A stretch of DNA of 64,000 bases from Blautia luti (GTDB lineage Bacteria; Bacillota; Clostridia; Lachnospirales; Lachnospiraceae), in contig NZ_AP028156.1 of the NCBI RefSeq assembly GCF_033096465.1, forward strand, positions 429,501 to 493,500, given 5' to 3'. Positions 1 to 7,764 of this stretch are shown in pieces. Within the stretch, counting starts at the first letter, position 1. The number at the start of each line of letters is the position of its first letter. The notes under the pieces are model-generated. The model was not told the DNA's origin. It searched no databases and saw only the letters and a list, made by a program, of their open reading frames with translations. The position numbers and the translations under genes were made by a program.

Positions 1-771
1 GGCGTATCCTGGTTCGAGGAAGACGGCGCAAGCTTCCCTATCCGTGTGGCTTTTATGAAAGATGTGGCAACCATCGGCATCGATACTTCCGGTGTGTCCC
101 TGCACAAAAGAGGCTACCGCAAGATGATAGTGAAGGCTCCGATCACAGAGACACTTGCGTCTGCACTGATCATGCTCACTCCATGGAATAAAGACAGGAT
201 CCTGGTAGATCCTTTCTGCGGAAGCGGCACATTTCCAATTGAAGCGGCTATGATGGCAGCAGATATCGCGCCGGGAATGAACCGTTCTTTCCTTGCGGAA
301 GACTGGAAACATCTGGTTCCGCGAAAATGCTGGTATGAAGCGAACGAGGAAGCACAGGACAGAGTAAATCTCAATATTGATACAGATATCCAGGGATTTG
401 ACATAGATCCCGAGGCGTTGAAAGCAGCCCGCGCTAATGCGAAGATGGCAGGAGTGGACAAGCTGATCCATTTCCAGCAGCGCCCGGTAAAAGAACTCCG
501 CCACCCGAAACCGTACGGATTTATCATCACAAACCCGCCATACGGGGAACGACTGGAAGAGAAAGAGAATCTGGCACAGCTTTATCGAGAGATCGGTGAA
601 AGCTATGCAAGACTGGATAAATGGTCCATGTATCTAATCACATCCTATGAGAAGGCAGAGAATGACATTGGCAGAAAAGCGGATAAGAACCGTAAGATCT
701 ATAATGGAATGCTGAAAACCTATTATTATCAGTTCCTGGGCCCGCGTCCGCCGAAAAAGAACCAGAAATAA
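1..771 (+). CDS. RlmL/YpsC-type 23S rRNA (guanine-N2) methyltransferase, 5'-truncated by window edge
   Basis: The reading frame is open from base 1, so only the C-terminal 256 residues are present and the true start lies to the left. The visible part is a class I SAM-dependent methyltransferase domain: the SAM-binding loop DPFCGSGTF, an acidic region after it, and the catalytic motif NPPYGERL that is typical of N2-guanine RNA methyltransferases. Family members carry an N-terminal THUMP domain, which would be off the window. The expected role is methylation of guanine in 23S rRNA in the cytoplasm. The family call is firm; the exact target base cannot be read from this fragment. A 64-base gap separates it from rdgB. 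Confidence 0.88.
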   Translation, partial: GVSWFEEDGASFPIRVAFMKDVATIGIDTSGVSLHKRGYRKMIVKAPITETLASALIMLTPWNKDRILVDPFCGSGTFPIEAAMMAADIAPGMNRSFLAEDWKHLVPRKCWYEANEEAQDRVNLNIDTDIQGFDIDPEALKAARANAKMAGVDKLIHFQQRPVKELRHPKPYGFIITNPPYGERLEEKENLAQLYREIGESYARLDKWSMYLITSYEKAENDIGRKADKNRKIYNGMLKTYYYQFLGPRPPKKNQK

Positions 772-835
772 CAGAATTCAGGATACAATCTGAAACAACA
801 GAGTCAGAAGTTAAGATAAAAAGGAAACGAAAATC

Positions 836-1429
836 ATGAAAAAAATAATCTTTGCAACAGGAAACCAGGATAAGATGAGAGAGATCAGGGAAATCCTGGC
901 AGATATGGATGTAGAAGTGGTTTCCATGAAAGAGGCAGGAATCCATGCAGATATTGTGGAAGACGGCTCTACATTCGAAGAAAATGCAGTGATCAAAGCC
1001 AGAACAATCTGTGAGATAACAGGGGAGATCACACTGGCAGACGATTCCGGACTGGAGATCGATTATCTCAATAAAGAACCAGGAATCTATTCTGCGCGTT
1101 ATATGGGAGAAGACACTTCCTATCATATTAAAAACGCCAGCCTGATCCAGCGTCTGGAAGGAGTGCCGGACGAAAAGCGTACAGCAAGATTTGTGTGTGC
1201 GGTAGCAGCAGCATTTCCAAACGGAACTATAAAAACAGTACGGGGCACAATGGAAGGCCGTATCGGATATGAAGAAAAAGGGGCAAACGGCTTCGGCTAT
1301 GACCCGATCTTTTATCTTCCGGAATATGGATGTACTTCCGCAGAACTTGCCATGGAAGAGAAGAATAAGATCAGCCACAGAGGAAAGGCTTTGCAGGCGA
1401 TCAGGACAGAACTGGAAGGGCTGGAATAA
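836..1429 (+). CDS. rdgB: RdgB/HAM1 non-canonical purine NTP pyrophosphatase
   Basis: A 197-residue protein, the usual length for XTP/dITP pyrophosphatases, which hydrolyse deaminated purine nucleoside triphosphates to monophosphate and PPi and keep dITP, ITP and XTP out of nucleic acids. Visible signatures are the N-terminal substrate loop FATGNQDKMREI, the acidic metal site DDSGLEID, the GFGYDPIF loop and the C-terminal SHRGKAL. A ribosome site (AAGGAAA) precedes the ATG. Its stop codon is directly followed by the ATG of the next gene, so the two are almost certainly co-translated. Confidence 0.95.
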   Translation: MKKIIFATGNQDKMREIREILADMDVEVVSMKEAGIHADIVEDGSTFEENAVIKARTICEITGEITLADDSGLEIDYLNKEPGIYSARYMGEDTSYHIKNASLIQRLEGVPDEKRTARFVCAVAAAFPNGTIKTVRGTMEGRIGYEEKGANGFGYDPIFYLPEYGCTSAELAMEEKNKISHRGKALQAIRTELEGLE

Positions 1430-1909
1430 ATGAAAGTATTGATCGTCAGCGACACTCATGGAAAAGATGAAAATCTGGAAAGGGCAGTATATCAGGAAGT
1501 ACCTTTCGATTATCTGATCCACTGCGGAGATGTGGAAGGCAGAGAGATCTTTATTGAAGCACTTGCAGAATGTCCCTGCTGTATTGTGGCAGGGAATAAT
1601 GACTTTTTCTCGGATCTTCCCAGAGAAGATGTGGTTGAAATTGAAGGGCACAGGATCTTCGTGACCCATGGACATCTTTATGGGGTATCCATGACTACAG
1701 AAGGAGTGGCGGATGCTGCGGCAGCCAGAGATTGTGAGGCAGTATTTTTCGGTCATACCCATTGTCCGGAAGAGGAAGTGGTCAAAGGGATCCTGACAGT
1801 GAATCCGGGAAGCCTGACCTTCCCACGGCAGCGGGGACGCAGACCAAGTTATGCGGTTATGGAAGCAGAAGCAGGAAAAGATTTGCAGGTTGAATTAAAA
1901 TATTTATGA
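1430..1909 (+). CDS. YfcE/MJ0936-type metallophosphoesterase
   Basis: A 159-residue calcineurin-like phosphoesterase. The metal-binding series is complete: SDTHG near residue 7, HCGDVE near 31, GNND near 56, THGH near 82 and GHTH near 110. Family members hydrolyse phosphodiesters in vitro, with Mn2+ preferred, and the physiological substrate is usually unknown. It starts at the base after the rdgB stop, so it belongs to the rdgB operon. This pairing is common in Firmicutes and suggests a nucleotide housekeeping role, but that is inference. Confidence 0.9.
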   Translation: MKVLIVSDTHGKDENLERAVYQEVPFDYLIHCGDVEGREIFIEALAECPCCIVAGNNDFFSDLPREDVVEIEGHRIFVTHGHLYGVSMTTEGVADAAAARDCEAVFFGHTHCPEEEVVKGILTVNPGSLTFPRQRGRRPSYAVMEAEAGKDLQVELKYL

Positions 1910-2051
1910 TTTTGATCCATTATATAGCAACAAAATAACTCCATATTGTTCCAGAATATAAAAAGACGAAGTTGCTCAAAAAAAATATTTTTTTGAAAAA
2001 ATTCAGCACTTTTTAGAAAAAAAGACCTGAAAACAGGAAAAAAGAGGATTT

Positions 2052-2105
2052 TTTCCGGGATACTTAAAATCCCGGAAACCCTTGATTTTATTGGCTTTCC
2101 GGGAT
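2052..2105 (+). other. Mutually exclusive hairpin arms (A-B-A) in the gap after the phosphoesterase gene
   Basis: The 1910-2237 gap has no gene. It contains tttccgggat at 2052-2061, its reverse complement at 2069-2078 and a second identical copy at 2096-2105. The middle arm can pair with either flank but not both. No long T run follows either hairpin on the plus strand, so it is not a standard terminator. The rest of the gap is A/T-rich, with a small CCTG/CAGG stem near 2027, and ends in the tRNA promoter. It could end or process the rdgB transcript. Confidence 0.5.
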
Positions 2106-2164
2106 TCTGTACATCTTCGGAAAATATATTTTTGAAAAAAAATAAAAAAATTGAAAAAAAGGTG

Positions 2165-2193
2165 TTGACATTTGTCCCCGTTTACCATATAAT
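2165..2193 (+). promoter_or_regulatory. Strong sigma-A promoter of the tRNA operon
   Basis: A consensus -35 TTGACA (2165-2170) and a consensus -10 TATAAT (2188-2193) are separated by 17 bases and lie about 45 bases upstream of tRNA-Pro. This is what a highly expressed stable-RNA operon would be expected to have. Confidence 0.9.
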
Positions 2194-2237
2194 ATGTCTT
2201 GCGTCGGACAACGAAGCACAAATAAATAAAGAAACAG

Positions 2238-2312
2238 CGGGGTGTGGCTCAGCTTGGCTAGAGCGCCTGGTTTGGGACCAGGAGGCCGCAGGTTCGAATC
2301 CTGTCACCCCGA
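2238..2312 (+). tRNA. tRNA-Pro(TGG)
   Basis: A full cloverleaf of 75 bases. The acceptor CGGGGTG pairs with CACCCCG, the anticodon loop is TTTGGGA, and the T arm has GGTTCGAATCC. The 3' CCA is not encoded. First gene of the tRNA operon. Confidence 0.95.
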
Positions 2313-2346
2313 CTGCTGTAACACAACATTACCGTTTCAGCGAAAT

Positions 2347-2417
2347 GCGGGTGTAGTTCAATGGTAGAACACTAGCCTTCCAAGCTAGATACGTGGGTTC
2401 GATTCCCATCACCCGCT
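2347..2417 (+). tRNA. tRNA-Gly(TCC)
   Basis: A 71-base cloverleaf. The acceptor GCGGGTG pairs with CACCCGC, the anticodon loop is CTTCCAA between CTAGC and GCTAG, and the T arm is GGGTTCGATTCCC. No CCA is encoded. Confidence 0.95.
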
Positions 2418-2439
2418 TCTCTGTATGTGACAGAGAAAT

Positions 2440-2513
<74 letters not shown>

Positions 2514-2517
2514 CTGT

Positions 2518-2592
2518 GGTGGGTATAGCGCAGTTGGTTAGCGCGCCAGATTGTGGCTCTGGAGGCCCAGGGTTCGAATCCCTGTATCCACC
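2518..2592 (+). tRNA. tRNA-His(GTG)
   Basis: The anticodon loop is TTGTGGC. The acceptor GTGGGTA pairs with TATCCAC. The preceding G at 2518 faces the C at 2592, giving the extra G-1:C73 pair that identifies histidine tRNA. Confidence 0.95.
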
Positions 2593-2601
2593 CTTCGCCT
2601 T

Positions 2602-2673
2602 TGGGCTATCGCCAAGCGGTAAGGCACAGCACTTTGACTGCTGCATTCGCTGGTTCGAATCCAGCTAGCCCAG
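2602..2673 (+). tRNA. tRNA-Gln(TTG)
   Basis: The acceptor TGGGCTA pairs with TAGCCCA and the anticodon loop is CTTTGAC between CAGCA and TGCTG. It begins with U1:A72, as usual for glutamine tRNA. 72 bases, no CCA. Confidence 0.94.
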
Positions 2674-2682
2674 TCTTAATAT

Positions 2683-2755
2683 GGAGCATTAGCTCAGTTG
2701 GTAGAGCACTTGACTTTTAATCAAGTTGTCCGGGGTTCGAATCCCCGATGCTTCA
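2683..2755 (+). tRNA. tRNA-Lys(TTT)
   Basis: A 73-base cloverleaf. The anticodon loop is CTTTTAA between CTTGA and TCAAG, and acceptor GGAGCAT pairs with ATGCTTC with one G-T pair. Last tRNA before the first terminator. Confidence 0.95.
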
Positions 2756-2757
2756 TT

Positions 2758-2798
2758 AAAACAGCGGAAATCTTTTGATAAGATTTCCGCTGTTTTTA
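2758..2798 (+). terminator. Intrinsic terminator after tRNA-Lys
   Basis: The 14-base arm at 2761-2774 is perfectly complementary to 2780-2793, with a short loop and a following T run. It separates tRNA-Leu from the six upstream tRNAs. Confidence 0.9.
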
Positions 2799-2834
2799 TA
2801 AAAAAATATTTCACAGAGATGTGAAACAGGAAAT

Positions 2835-2915
2835 GCGGATATGGCGGAATTGGCAGACGCGCTGGTTTTAGGTACCAGTGGGCATCCCGTGCAGGTTCAA
2901 GTCCTGTTATCCGCA
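2835..2915 (+). tRNA. tRNA-Leu(TAG)
   Basis: An 81-base class II tRNA with a long variable arm. The acceptor GCGGATA pairs with TATCCGC and the anticodon loop is TTTAGGT between CTGGT and ACCAG. It lies between two terminators, so it is transcribed by read-through or from its own promoter, which I could not pick out. Confidence 0.94.
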
Positions 2916-2925
2916 GTAGAAACAG

Positions 2926-2970
2926 AAAAGTACCGTAGAATGAGAAATATCTCAGAATCGGTACTTTTTT
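2926..2970 (+). terminator. Intrinsic terminator after tRNA-Leu
   Basis: AAAAGTACCG pairs with CGGTACTTTT, with an inner TGAGA/TCTCA stem and a six-base T run. It closes the tRNA locus. Confidence 0.88.
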
Positions 2971-3101
2971 GTCATATCGGAAGAGAGAGATACAGGCAGA
3001 AGCAGAAATTGAGGTTGCATAGTCTGCTGCCATTGATTATAGTAAAAATATAAAAAGGCCGGACGGAAATCCGACAGCAGTAAAAAAGGAGTAAGAACAT
3101 C

Positions 3102-3818
3102 ATGGATATACAGAAATTTCAGGAAAAGCTGGCAGAAATCTGTGAGCTTGGAGAAAAAAGTGGAAAGATATTAAAACCTCAGCAGATAAAGGAATGTTTC
3201 GGTGAAATGGATTTGGATAAATCTCAGCTGATCAAGATCCTGCAGTATCTGAAGCTGAAAGGTATTACTATCGAGGGAGCAGAGGTTGCTCTTCATACAT
3301 CAGGGGAGGAACAGGAGACAGAGCCGGAAGAGCAGGAACAGAAAGTCCCGCTGACCCCTGAGGAGGAAGAATACCTGAAAGAGTATCTGGAAGGTCTTGA
3401 GGAACAGAAGGCAGGGGAAGGACAGACAGAGCTGTACCTGAAATATCTTCCTGCAGCAGCGAAAATGGCAGCAGAGATGAACTGTGAGGAGATTTTCTTG
3501 GCTGACCTGATCCAGGAGGCCAATATCAGCCTTCTGATGGCAGTAGGAGAGGAAACAGAAGATGAGAAGGATGACAACTGGTTCATGGGAAGGATCCGGG
3601 CAGGAATCCGCCATGCTATTGAAGAGCAGACACAGAGAAAGTTTGAAGACGATTATCTGGTAGCAAAGGTGGAGAAACTGGAGGCTGCTGTCCGTGAACT
3701 CACAGAGGACGAAGACGATGAAAACTCGAAGTTCAGTGTGGAAGAGCTGGCGATCATTCTGGATATGGATGAAGAAGAGATCCGTGATGTGCTTCGCCTT
3801 ACAGGAGATGACAAATAA
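3102..3818 (+). CDS. Degenerate sigma-70-like protein without region 4
   Basis: A 238-residue acidic protein. Residues about 10-60 resemble sigma-70 region 1.1, with a winged-helix pattern ending KLKGITI. Residues about 115-165 resemble regions 2.1-2.2: LPAAAKMA matches the start of region 2, and LADLIQEANISLLMAV matches the polymerase-binding DLIQEGNIGL helix. RIRAGIRHAIEEQ follows where region 2.4 would lie. The last 50 residues (VEELAIILDMDEEEIRDVL) resemble region 3. The aromatic melting motif is mostly lost and the region 4 helix-turn-helix is absent. It could bind core polymerase without recognising a promoter, for instance as an anti-sigma or assembly factor. That is inference; the homology is by eye. 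Confidence 0.6.
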   Translation: MDIQKFQEKLAEICELGEKSGKILKPQQIKECFGEMDLDKSQLIKILQYLKLKGITIEGAEVALHTSGEEQETEPEEQEQKVPLTPEEEEYLKEYLEGLEEQKAGEGQTELYLKYLPAAAKMAAEMNCEEIFLADLIQEANISLLMAVGEETEDEKDDNWFMGRIRAGIRHAIEEQTQRKFEDDYLVAKVEKLEAAVRELTEDEDDENSKFSVEELAIILDMDEEEIRDVLRLTGDDK

Positions 3819-3883
3819 CGTTTTCAGGCCGATGATACAGCATTTGCAGAGCATGAGAATTTATTAAAGGAGGAAAGAGCAAT

Positions 3884-4600
3884 ATGTGTATTCCAACACC
3901 CCATAATGCAGCGAAAAAAGGAGACATAGCAAAGAAAGTTCTGATGCCGGGAGATCCCCTGCGTGCGAAATTTATTGCAGACAATTATCTGGAGAATCCG
4001 GTGTGTTTTAATACAGTCCGGAATATGCTTGGGTATACGGGAACCTATAAAGGAGAATGTGTATCAGTCATGGGAGCGGGCATGGGAATGCCCTCAGCAG
4101 GCATTTATACCTATGAGCTGTACAATTTCTATGATGTAGATGAAATTATCCGTATCGGGTCTGCTGGAGGCCTTCAGGACGATGTGAACGTAATGGATGT
4201 GGTGATCGCACTGGGAGCATGCACGGATTCCAACTATGCATCACAGTTCTGCCTCCCTGGAACTTTTGCACCCACAGCAAGCTATGAACTTGTGGAAAAG
4301 GCAGTACAGGCAGCCAGAAAACTGGGCACACCGGTACGTGTTGGAAATGTAATGTCTTCCGATGCATTTTACAATGATAATCCCAATGCAGCTGCAGCCT
4401 GGAGGAAAATGGGCGTGCTCTGTACAGAGATGGAGTGCGCAGCCCTCTTCATGAACGCAGCCAGAGCTGGCAAAAAGGCAGTAGGCATCCTGACGATTTC
4501 CGACCACATTTTCAAAGACGAAGCGATCTCAGCAGAGGAGAGACAGACATCCTTCCGGAAAATGATGGAGATTGCTCTTTCTGTAGCGTGTGAACGATAA
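3884..4600 (+). CDS. deoD: Purine-nucleoside phosphorylase, DeoD (hexameric) type
   Basis: A 238-residue protein of standard DeoD length. It opens with TPHNAAKKGDIAKKVLMPGDPLRAKFIA, of which the MPGDPLRA phosphate-binding loop is diagnostic. Further signatures are GAGMGMPSA, the RIGSAGG purine-site strand, MEMECAALF-like TEMECAALF for ribose binding, and the catalytic Asp in TISDHI. It phosphorolyses purine (deoxy)nucleosides to base plus (d)ribose-1-phosphate for salvage. An AAGGAGGAAAG ribosome site precedes the ATG. The purine permease and guanine deaminase further right fit the same salvage theme, though they are a separate transcript. Confidence 0.95.
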   Translation: MCIPTPHNAAKKGDIAKKVLMPGDPLRAKFIADNYLENPVCFNTVRNMLGYTGTYKGECVSVMGAGMGMPSAGIYTYELYNFYDVDEIIRIGSAGGLQDDVNVMDVVIALGACTDSNYASQFCLPGTFAPTASYELVEKAVQAARKLGTPVRVGNVMSSDAFYNDNPNAAAAWRKMGVLCTEMECAALFMNAARAGKKAVGILTISDHIFKDEAISAEERQTSFRKMMEIALSVACER

Positions 4601-4641
4601 CTAAGATACCGTTAAGTGATTACTGTTCTCAACAAGGAACA

Positions 4642-4670
4642 TTGAAAAAAATGCCTTTTTGTGTTAACAT
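4642..4670 (+). promoter_or_regulatory. Promoter for the DtxR/MntR-family regulator
   Basis: TTGAAA (4642-4647) and TAACAT (4665-4670) with a 17-base spacer, 25 bases upstream of the ATG at 4696. A GGGAGG ribosome site lies between. Confidence 0.55.
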
Positions 4671-4695
4671 AAAAATATCACGGGAGGTATTTTGA

Positions 4696-5076
4696 ATGCA
4701 AATCAGAAAATCAGCAGAGGATTATTTAGAGGCAATTCTGGTTCTGTCGAAACAGGGCGGGGCAGTCCGCTCCATTGATATTGCCACAATGTTGGGGGTG
4801 TCTAAGCCGAGTGTAAGCCATGCCATGAAACTGCTTCGGGAAGATGATTATATTGCCATGGACAGGTATGGAACAGTTACACTTCTTGAGAAAGGGGAAC
4901 AGATCGCGGTTCATATTTATGAAAGACACACGGTATTAAGCAAGATGCTTGAGTACCTTGGGGTAGATCCGGAGATCGCCAGAGAAGATGCGTGTAAGTT
5001 AGAGCATGACCTCAGCGATGAGAGTTTCGCGAAGATAAAAGAACACTTCCATAAGAACGTTGGTAAAGTTGAGTAA
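4696..5076 (+). CDS. Short DtxR/MntR-family metal-dependent repressor
   Basis: 126 residues. Residues 1-65 form the DtxR-type winged helix (RKSAEDYLEAI, recognition helix GVSKPSVSHAMKLL). The rest is the metal-binding and dimerisation domain, with His77 and the ERH and CKLEHDLS motifs that carry metal ligands. MntR proteins have about 140 residues and full DtxR about 230, so this one has a shortened C-terminus and no SH3-like domain. The family senses Mn2+ or Fe2+ and represses uptake genes. No metal transporter lies next to it, so its targets are elsewhere. Confidence 0.85.
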   Translation: MQIRKSAEDYLEAILVLSKQGGAVRSIDIATMLGVSKPSVSHAMKLLREDDYIAMDRYGTVTLLEKGEQIAVHIYERHTVLSKMLEYLGVDPEIAREDACKLEHDLSDESFAKIKEHFHKNVGKVE

Positions 5077-5087
5077 AACAGATTCAT

Positions 5088-5133
5088 AAAAACAGGCGCT
5101 ATACAGTGGAAAAGCTGTACAGCGCCTGTTTTT
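5088..5133. terminator. Bidirectional terminator between convergent genes
   Basis: AAAAACAGGCGCT pairs with AGCGCCTGTTTTT around an inner ACAG/CTGT stem. A and T runs flank it on both sides, so it serves the plus-strand regulator and the minus-strand transporter. Confidence 0.88.
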
Positions 5134-5154
5134 ATATAAGAAGCATAAGCCGTT

Positions 5155-6084
5155 TTATACCTGGGAGGTATCCTTCTGAGGAAGCTGGGCAAGGATGATA
5201 GCTGCAAACATGATCACACATCCAAGGATTTCTTTTGCGCTTAGCTGCTGTCCAAGGATGATCCATCCGGCAAGTACGGAGATGCAGGACTCCATACTGA
5301 GGATCAGGGATGCCACAGTGGGGTTCATGTTCTTCTGACCGATGACCTGCAGAGTATAGGCAACACCGCAGGACATGACACCTGCATAAAGGATGGGCTG
5401 CCATGCTGCCAGAATAGAGGAAACCTGGGGATGTTCCAGGATCAGGGCAGGGATGGCAGACAGGATCCCGCAGGTCAGAAACTGGATACAGGAAAGTTTT
5501 ACTCCATCTGCTTTCGGAGAAAAGTGATCAATGACCAGAATATGTATGGAGAATAAAAACGCACAGACCAGTACAAGCAGGTCGCCTTTTCCAATGGAAA
5601 ATCCATCTGTAATGCACAGAAGGTAAAGACCGATCAATGCCATAGCAACAGCAGCCCAGATAAATTTGCTGCATTTTTTGCCAAGAAACAGTCCGATGAT
5701 CGGTACGATTACGATATAACAGGCAGTAATAAATCCGGCTTTTCCCACAGTGGTATATTTAATGCCGAACTGCTGGAAATTACTTGCCAGACAGAGGCAG
5801 ATCCCGCAGGAAATACCGCCGATGATCAGATCTTTTCGTTTCTGAATACCGGATGTGGTGCTGGCAGCTGCTTCTGAGATTTCGGAGTTATCAGAATTTT
5901 TTTGCCCGGGAATAAGTATGAGAGGAACCAGTACAGCTGATCCGATGAGAGAACGGACTGCGTTAAAGGTGAATCCACCCACATAGTCCATTCCCACGCT
6001 TTGAGCCACAAAAGCGATGCCCCAGATAACAGCCGCGAGCAGCAGGAACAGGGAATTCTTTAAAGGTATCTGTTGTTTTTGCAT
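5155..6084 (-). CDS. EamA/DMT-superfamily transporter (RhaT/YdcZ-like exporter fold)
   Basis: 309 residues with ten predicted membrane helices in two EamA repeats. The first begins LFLLLAAVIWGIAFVAQSVG and the second contains GVAYTLQVIGQKNMNP and SMESCISVLAGWIILGQ, both standard EamA signatures. A hydrophilic stretch near residues 60-80 lies between helices 2 and 3. Substrates in this family are usually small metabolites or amino acids; none is indicated by context. The ATG follows an AAGGAAGGA ribosome site. The 6085-6270 gap upstream is AT-rich with no clear gene or promoter. Confidence 0.88.
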   Translation of the reverse strand: MQKQQIPLKNSLFLLLAAVIWGIAFVAQSVGMDYVGGFTFNAVRSLIGSAVLVPLILIPGQKNSDNSEISEAAASTTSGIQKRKDLIIGGISCGICLCLASNFQQFGIKYTTVGKAGFITACYIVIVPIIGLFLGKKCSKFIWAAVAMALIGLYLLCITDGFSIGKGDLLVLVCAFLFSIHILVIDHFSPKADGVKLSCIQFLTCGILSAIPALILEHPQVSSILAAWQPILYAGVMSCGVAYTLQVIGQKNMNPTVASLILSMESCISVLAGWIILGQQLSAKEILGCVIMFAAIILAQLPQKDTSQV

Positions 6085-6272
6085 TTGTAAAAAATCCTTC
6101 CTTAAATAATGTGTAAATGAAATGTATAAAATGTGGATAATACAAAATATTTATTCATACAGTGTGGATAGAAACAGTATAATCTGTAAGTATCATACTG
6201 ATTGTAAAATGAATAAATACTTTCATAATTATACAACACAGAGTAAGAAAGTAAAAGAAGATTATAGCAACA

Positions 6273-6304
6273 AAAAAAGAAGCCCCTGCAGGAGGCTTCT
6301 TTTA
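6273..6304 (-). terminator. Terminator of the guanine deaminase-permease operon
   Basis: On the minus strand AAAAGAAGCC pairs with GGCTTCTTTT and is followed by more T residues. It lies 35 bases past the permease stop codon. Confidence 0.85.
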
Positions 6305-6337
6305 TCTGATTATCTGATCTTAATCCTGATAGCTGAA

Positions 6338-7714
6338 TCAGATAAAGATATATTTCAGGATGAACAAAACAGCCAGCACATACATCAGGGCGCTGATCTT
6401 TTTCTCGTTGGCTTTGCCTGTAACTACGTTGATGATCACGTAAGAGATAACTCCCATGGAGATACCTTCAGAGATGCTGTACAGGAAAGGCATGGCGATG
6501 ATGGCGATAAATGCCGGGATCGCTTCTGTCATATCGTTGAAATCAATCTTGGTCACAGAAGTAAGCATCAGGAATCCTACGATGATCAGTGCCGGAGCAG
6601 TAGCGAAGGACGGGATAGCCAGGAAAATCGGTGACAGGAACAGGGACAGTCCGAAAAGGATGGCTGCAACCAGGGAGGTAAGCCCTGTACGTCCGCCTTC
6701 TGCAACACCGGAAGCACTTTCTACGAAAGTGGTAACAGTGGAGGTACCGCATATTGCGCCCACTGTGGTTCCTACTGCATCAGAGAGCAGGGCGCCTTTG
6801 ATCTTCGGAAGTTTGCCGTCTTTGTCCAGCATGTCTGCTTTGGAAGCAACACCGATCAGTGTTCCCAGTGTGTCGAACATGTCTACGAAAAGGAATGCAA
6901 ACATGATCACAATGAAATCAAGTGAGAATACAATGGAGAAATCCATTTTCATAAAAGTCGGTGCCATACTTGGAACAGAGATTCCTGCGGAAAAATCAGG
7001 AAGGAGGCTGTACCATCCTGCTTCCACGTCAGGTCTGTAAATGCCTGTAAGCTGGCAGAGGATACCCAGGATCCATGTAAGAAGGATACCCCAGAGGATA
7101 CCGCCCTTTACATTTTTTACCAGGAAAATAGCAGTGATCAGGACTCCGATCAGTGCCAGGAGAACTGTGATTCCCTCTGTATGGAAGGTTCCGTTGGCAG
7201 CTGAGGATTTAAAGGAGAAAACAGATACCAGTGTAGAATCGTTGTTTACAACGATCTTGGCATTCTGCAGACCGATAAATGCGATGAAAAGTCCGATACC
7301 AACAGATACTGCGTGTTTCAGGTTCATAGGGATGGCATTGAAAATAGCTTCACGAACATTGGTCAGTGACAGGAGGATAAAGATGATACCCTCTGCAAAA
7401 ACAGCTGCCAGAGCCTGCTGCCAGGTATATCCCATACCCAGGACTACCGTGTAGGTGAAATAAGCGTTCAGTCCCATACCCGGGGCAAGGACGAACGGAT
7501 AATTGGAAAGAAGTGCCATCAGGCAGGTTGCGATAAATGCGGATAATGCTGTGGCTGTAAAAATGGAACCCCGGTCCATTCCTGATGCGGACAGGATGTT
7601 CGGATTTACCGCCAGGATGTAAGCCATTGTCATAAAGGTAGTGATACCAGCCATGATCTCGGTCTTTACATCTGTGTGGTTTTCTTTCAGGTGAAACAGT
7701 TTGTTAAGATTCAT
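6338..7714 (-). CDS. NCS2/AzgA-family purine permease (guanine/hypoxanthine type)
   Basis: 458 residues with about 12-13 membrane helices. Signatures of the AzgA branch of NCS2 are MAGITTFMTMAYILAVNP near the N-terminus, APGMGLNAYFTY, and DMFDTLGTLIGVA with the later GTSTVTTFVESASG. Proteins of this branch import adenine, guanine or hypoxanthine with protons. It starts 50 bases after guanine deaminase in the same direction, behind the purine riboswitch, so guanine or hypoxanthine is the likely substrate. An AGGGGGA ribosome site precedes the ATG. Confidence 0.92.
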   Translation of the reverse strand: MNLNKLFHLKENHTDVKTEIMAGITTFMTMAYILAVNPNILSASGMDRGSIFTATALSAFIATCLMALLSNYPFVLAPGMGLNAYFTYTVVLGMGYTWQQALAAVFAEGIIFILLSLTNVREAIFNAIPMNLKHAVSVGIGLFIAFIGLQNAKIVVNNDSTLVSVFSFKSSAANGTFHTEGITVLLALIGVLITAIFLVKNVKGGILWGILLTWILGILCQLTGIYRPDVEAGWYSLLPDFSAGISVPSMAPTFMKMDFSIVFSLDFIVIMFAFLFVDMFDTLGTLIGVASKADMLDKDGKLPKIKGALLSDAVGTTVGAICGTSTVTTFVESASGVAEGGRTGLTSLVAAILFGLSLFLSPIFLAIPSFATAPALIIVGFLMLTSVTKIDFNDMTEAIPAFIAIIAMPFLYSISEGISMGVISYVIINVVTGKANEKKISALMYVLAVLFILKYIFI

Positions 7715-7764
7715 AATCTTTCCCCCTTTTTATTGTATTGCCGGTGTTTCCGTATTTCCTGCAG

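Noticed and set aside
638..1762. 374-codon minus-strand frame across rdgB and the phosphoesterase gene
   Set aside because: It is a shadow of two genes with intact catalytic motifs; its translation is Cys-, His- and Phe-rich without any domain.
6122..6634. 170-codon plus-strand frame overlapping the permease terminator
   Set aside because: It crosses a clear minus-strand terminator and the end of the permease gene, lacks a ribosome site and has no recognisable domain.
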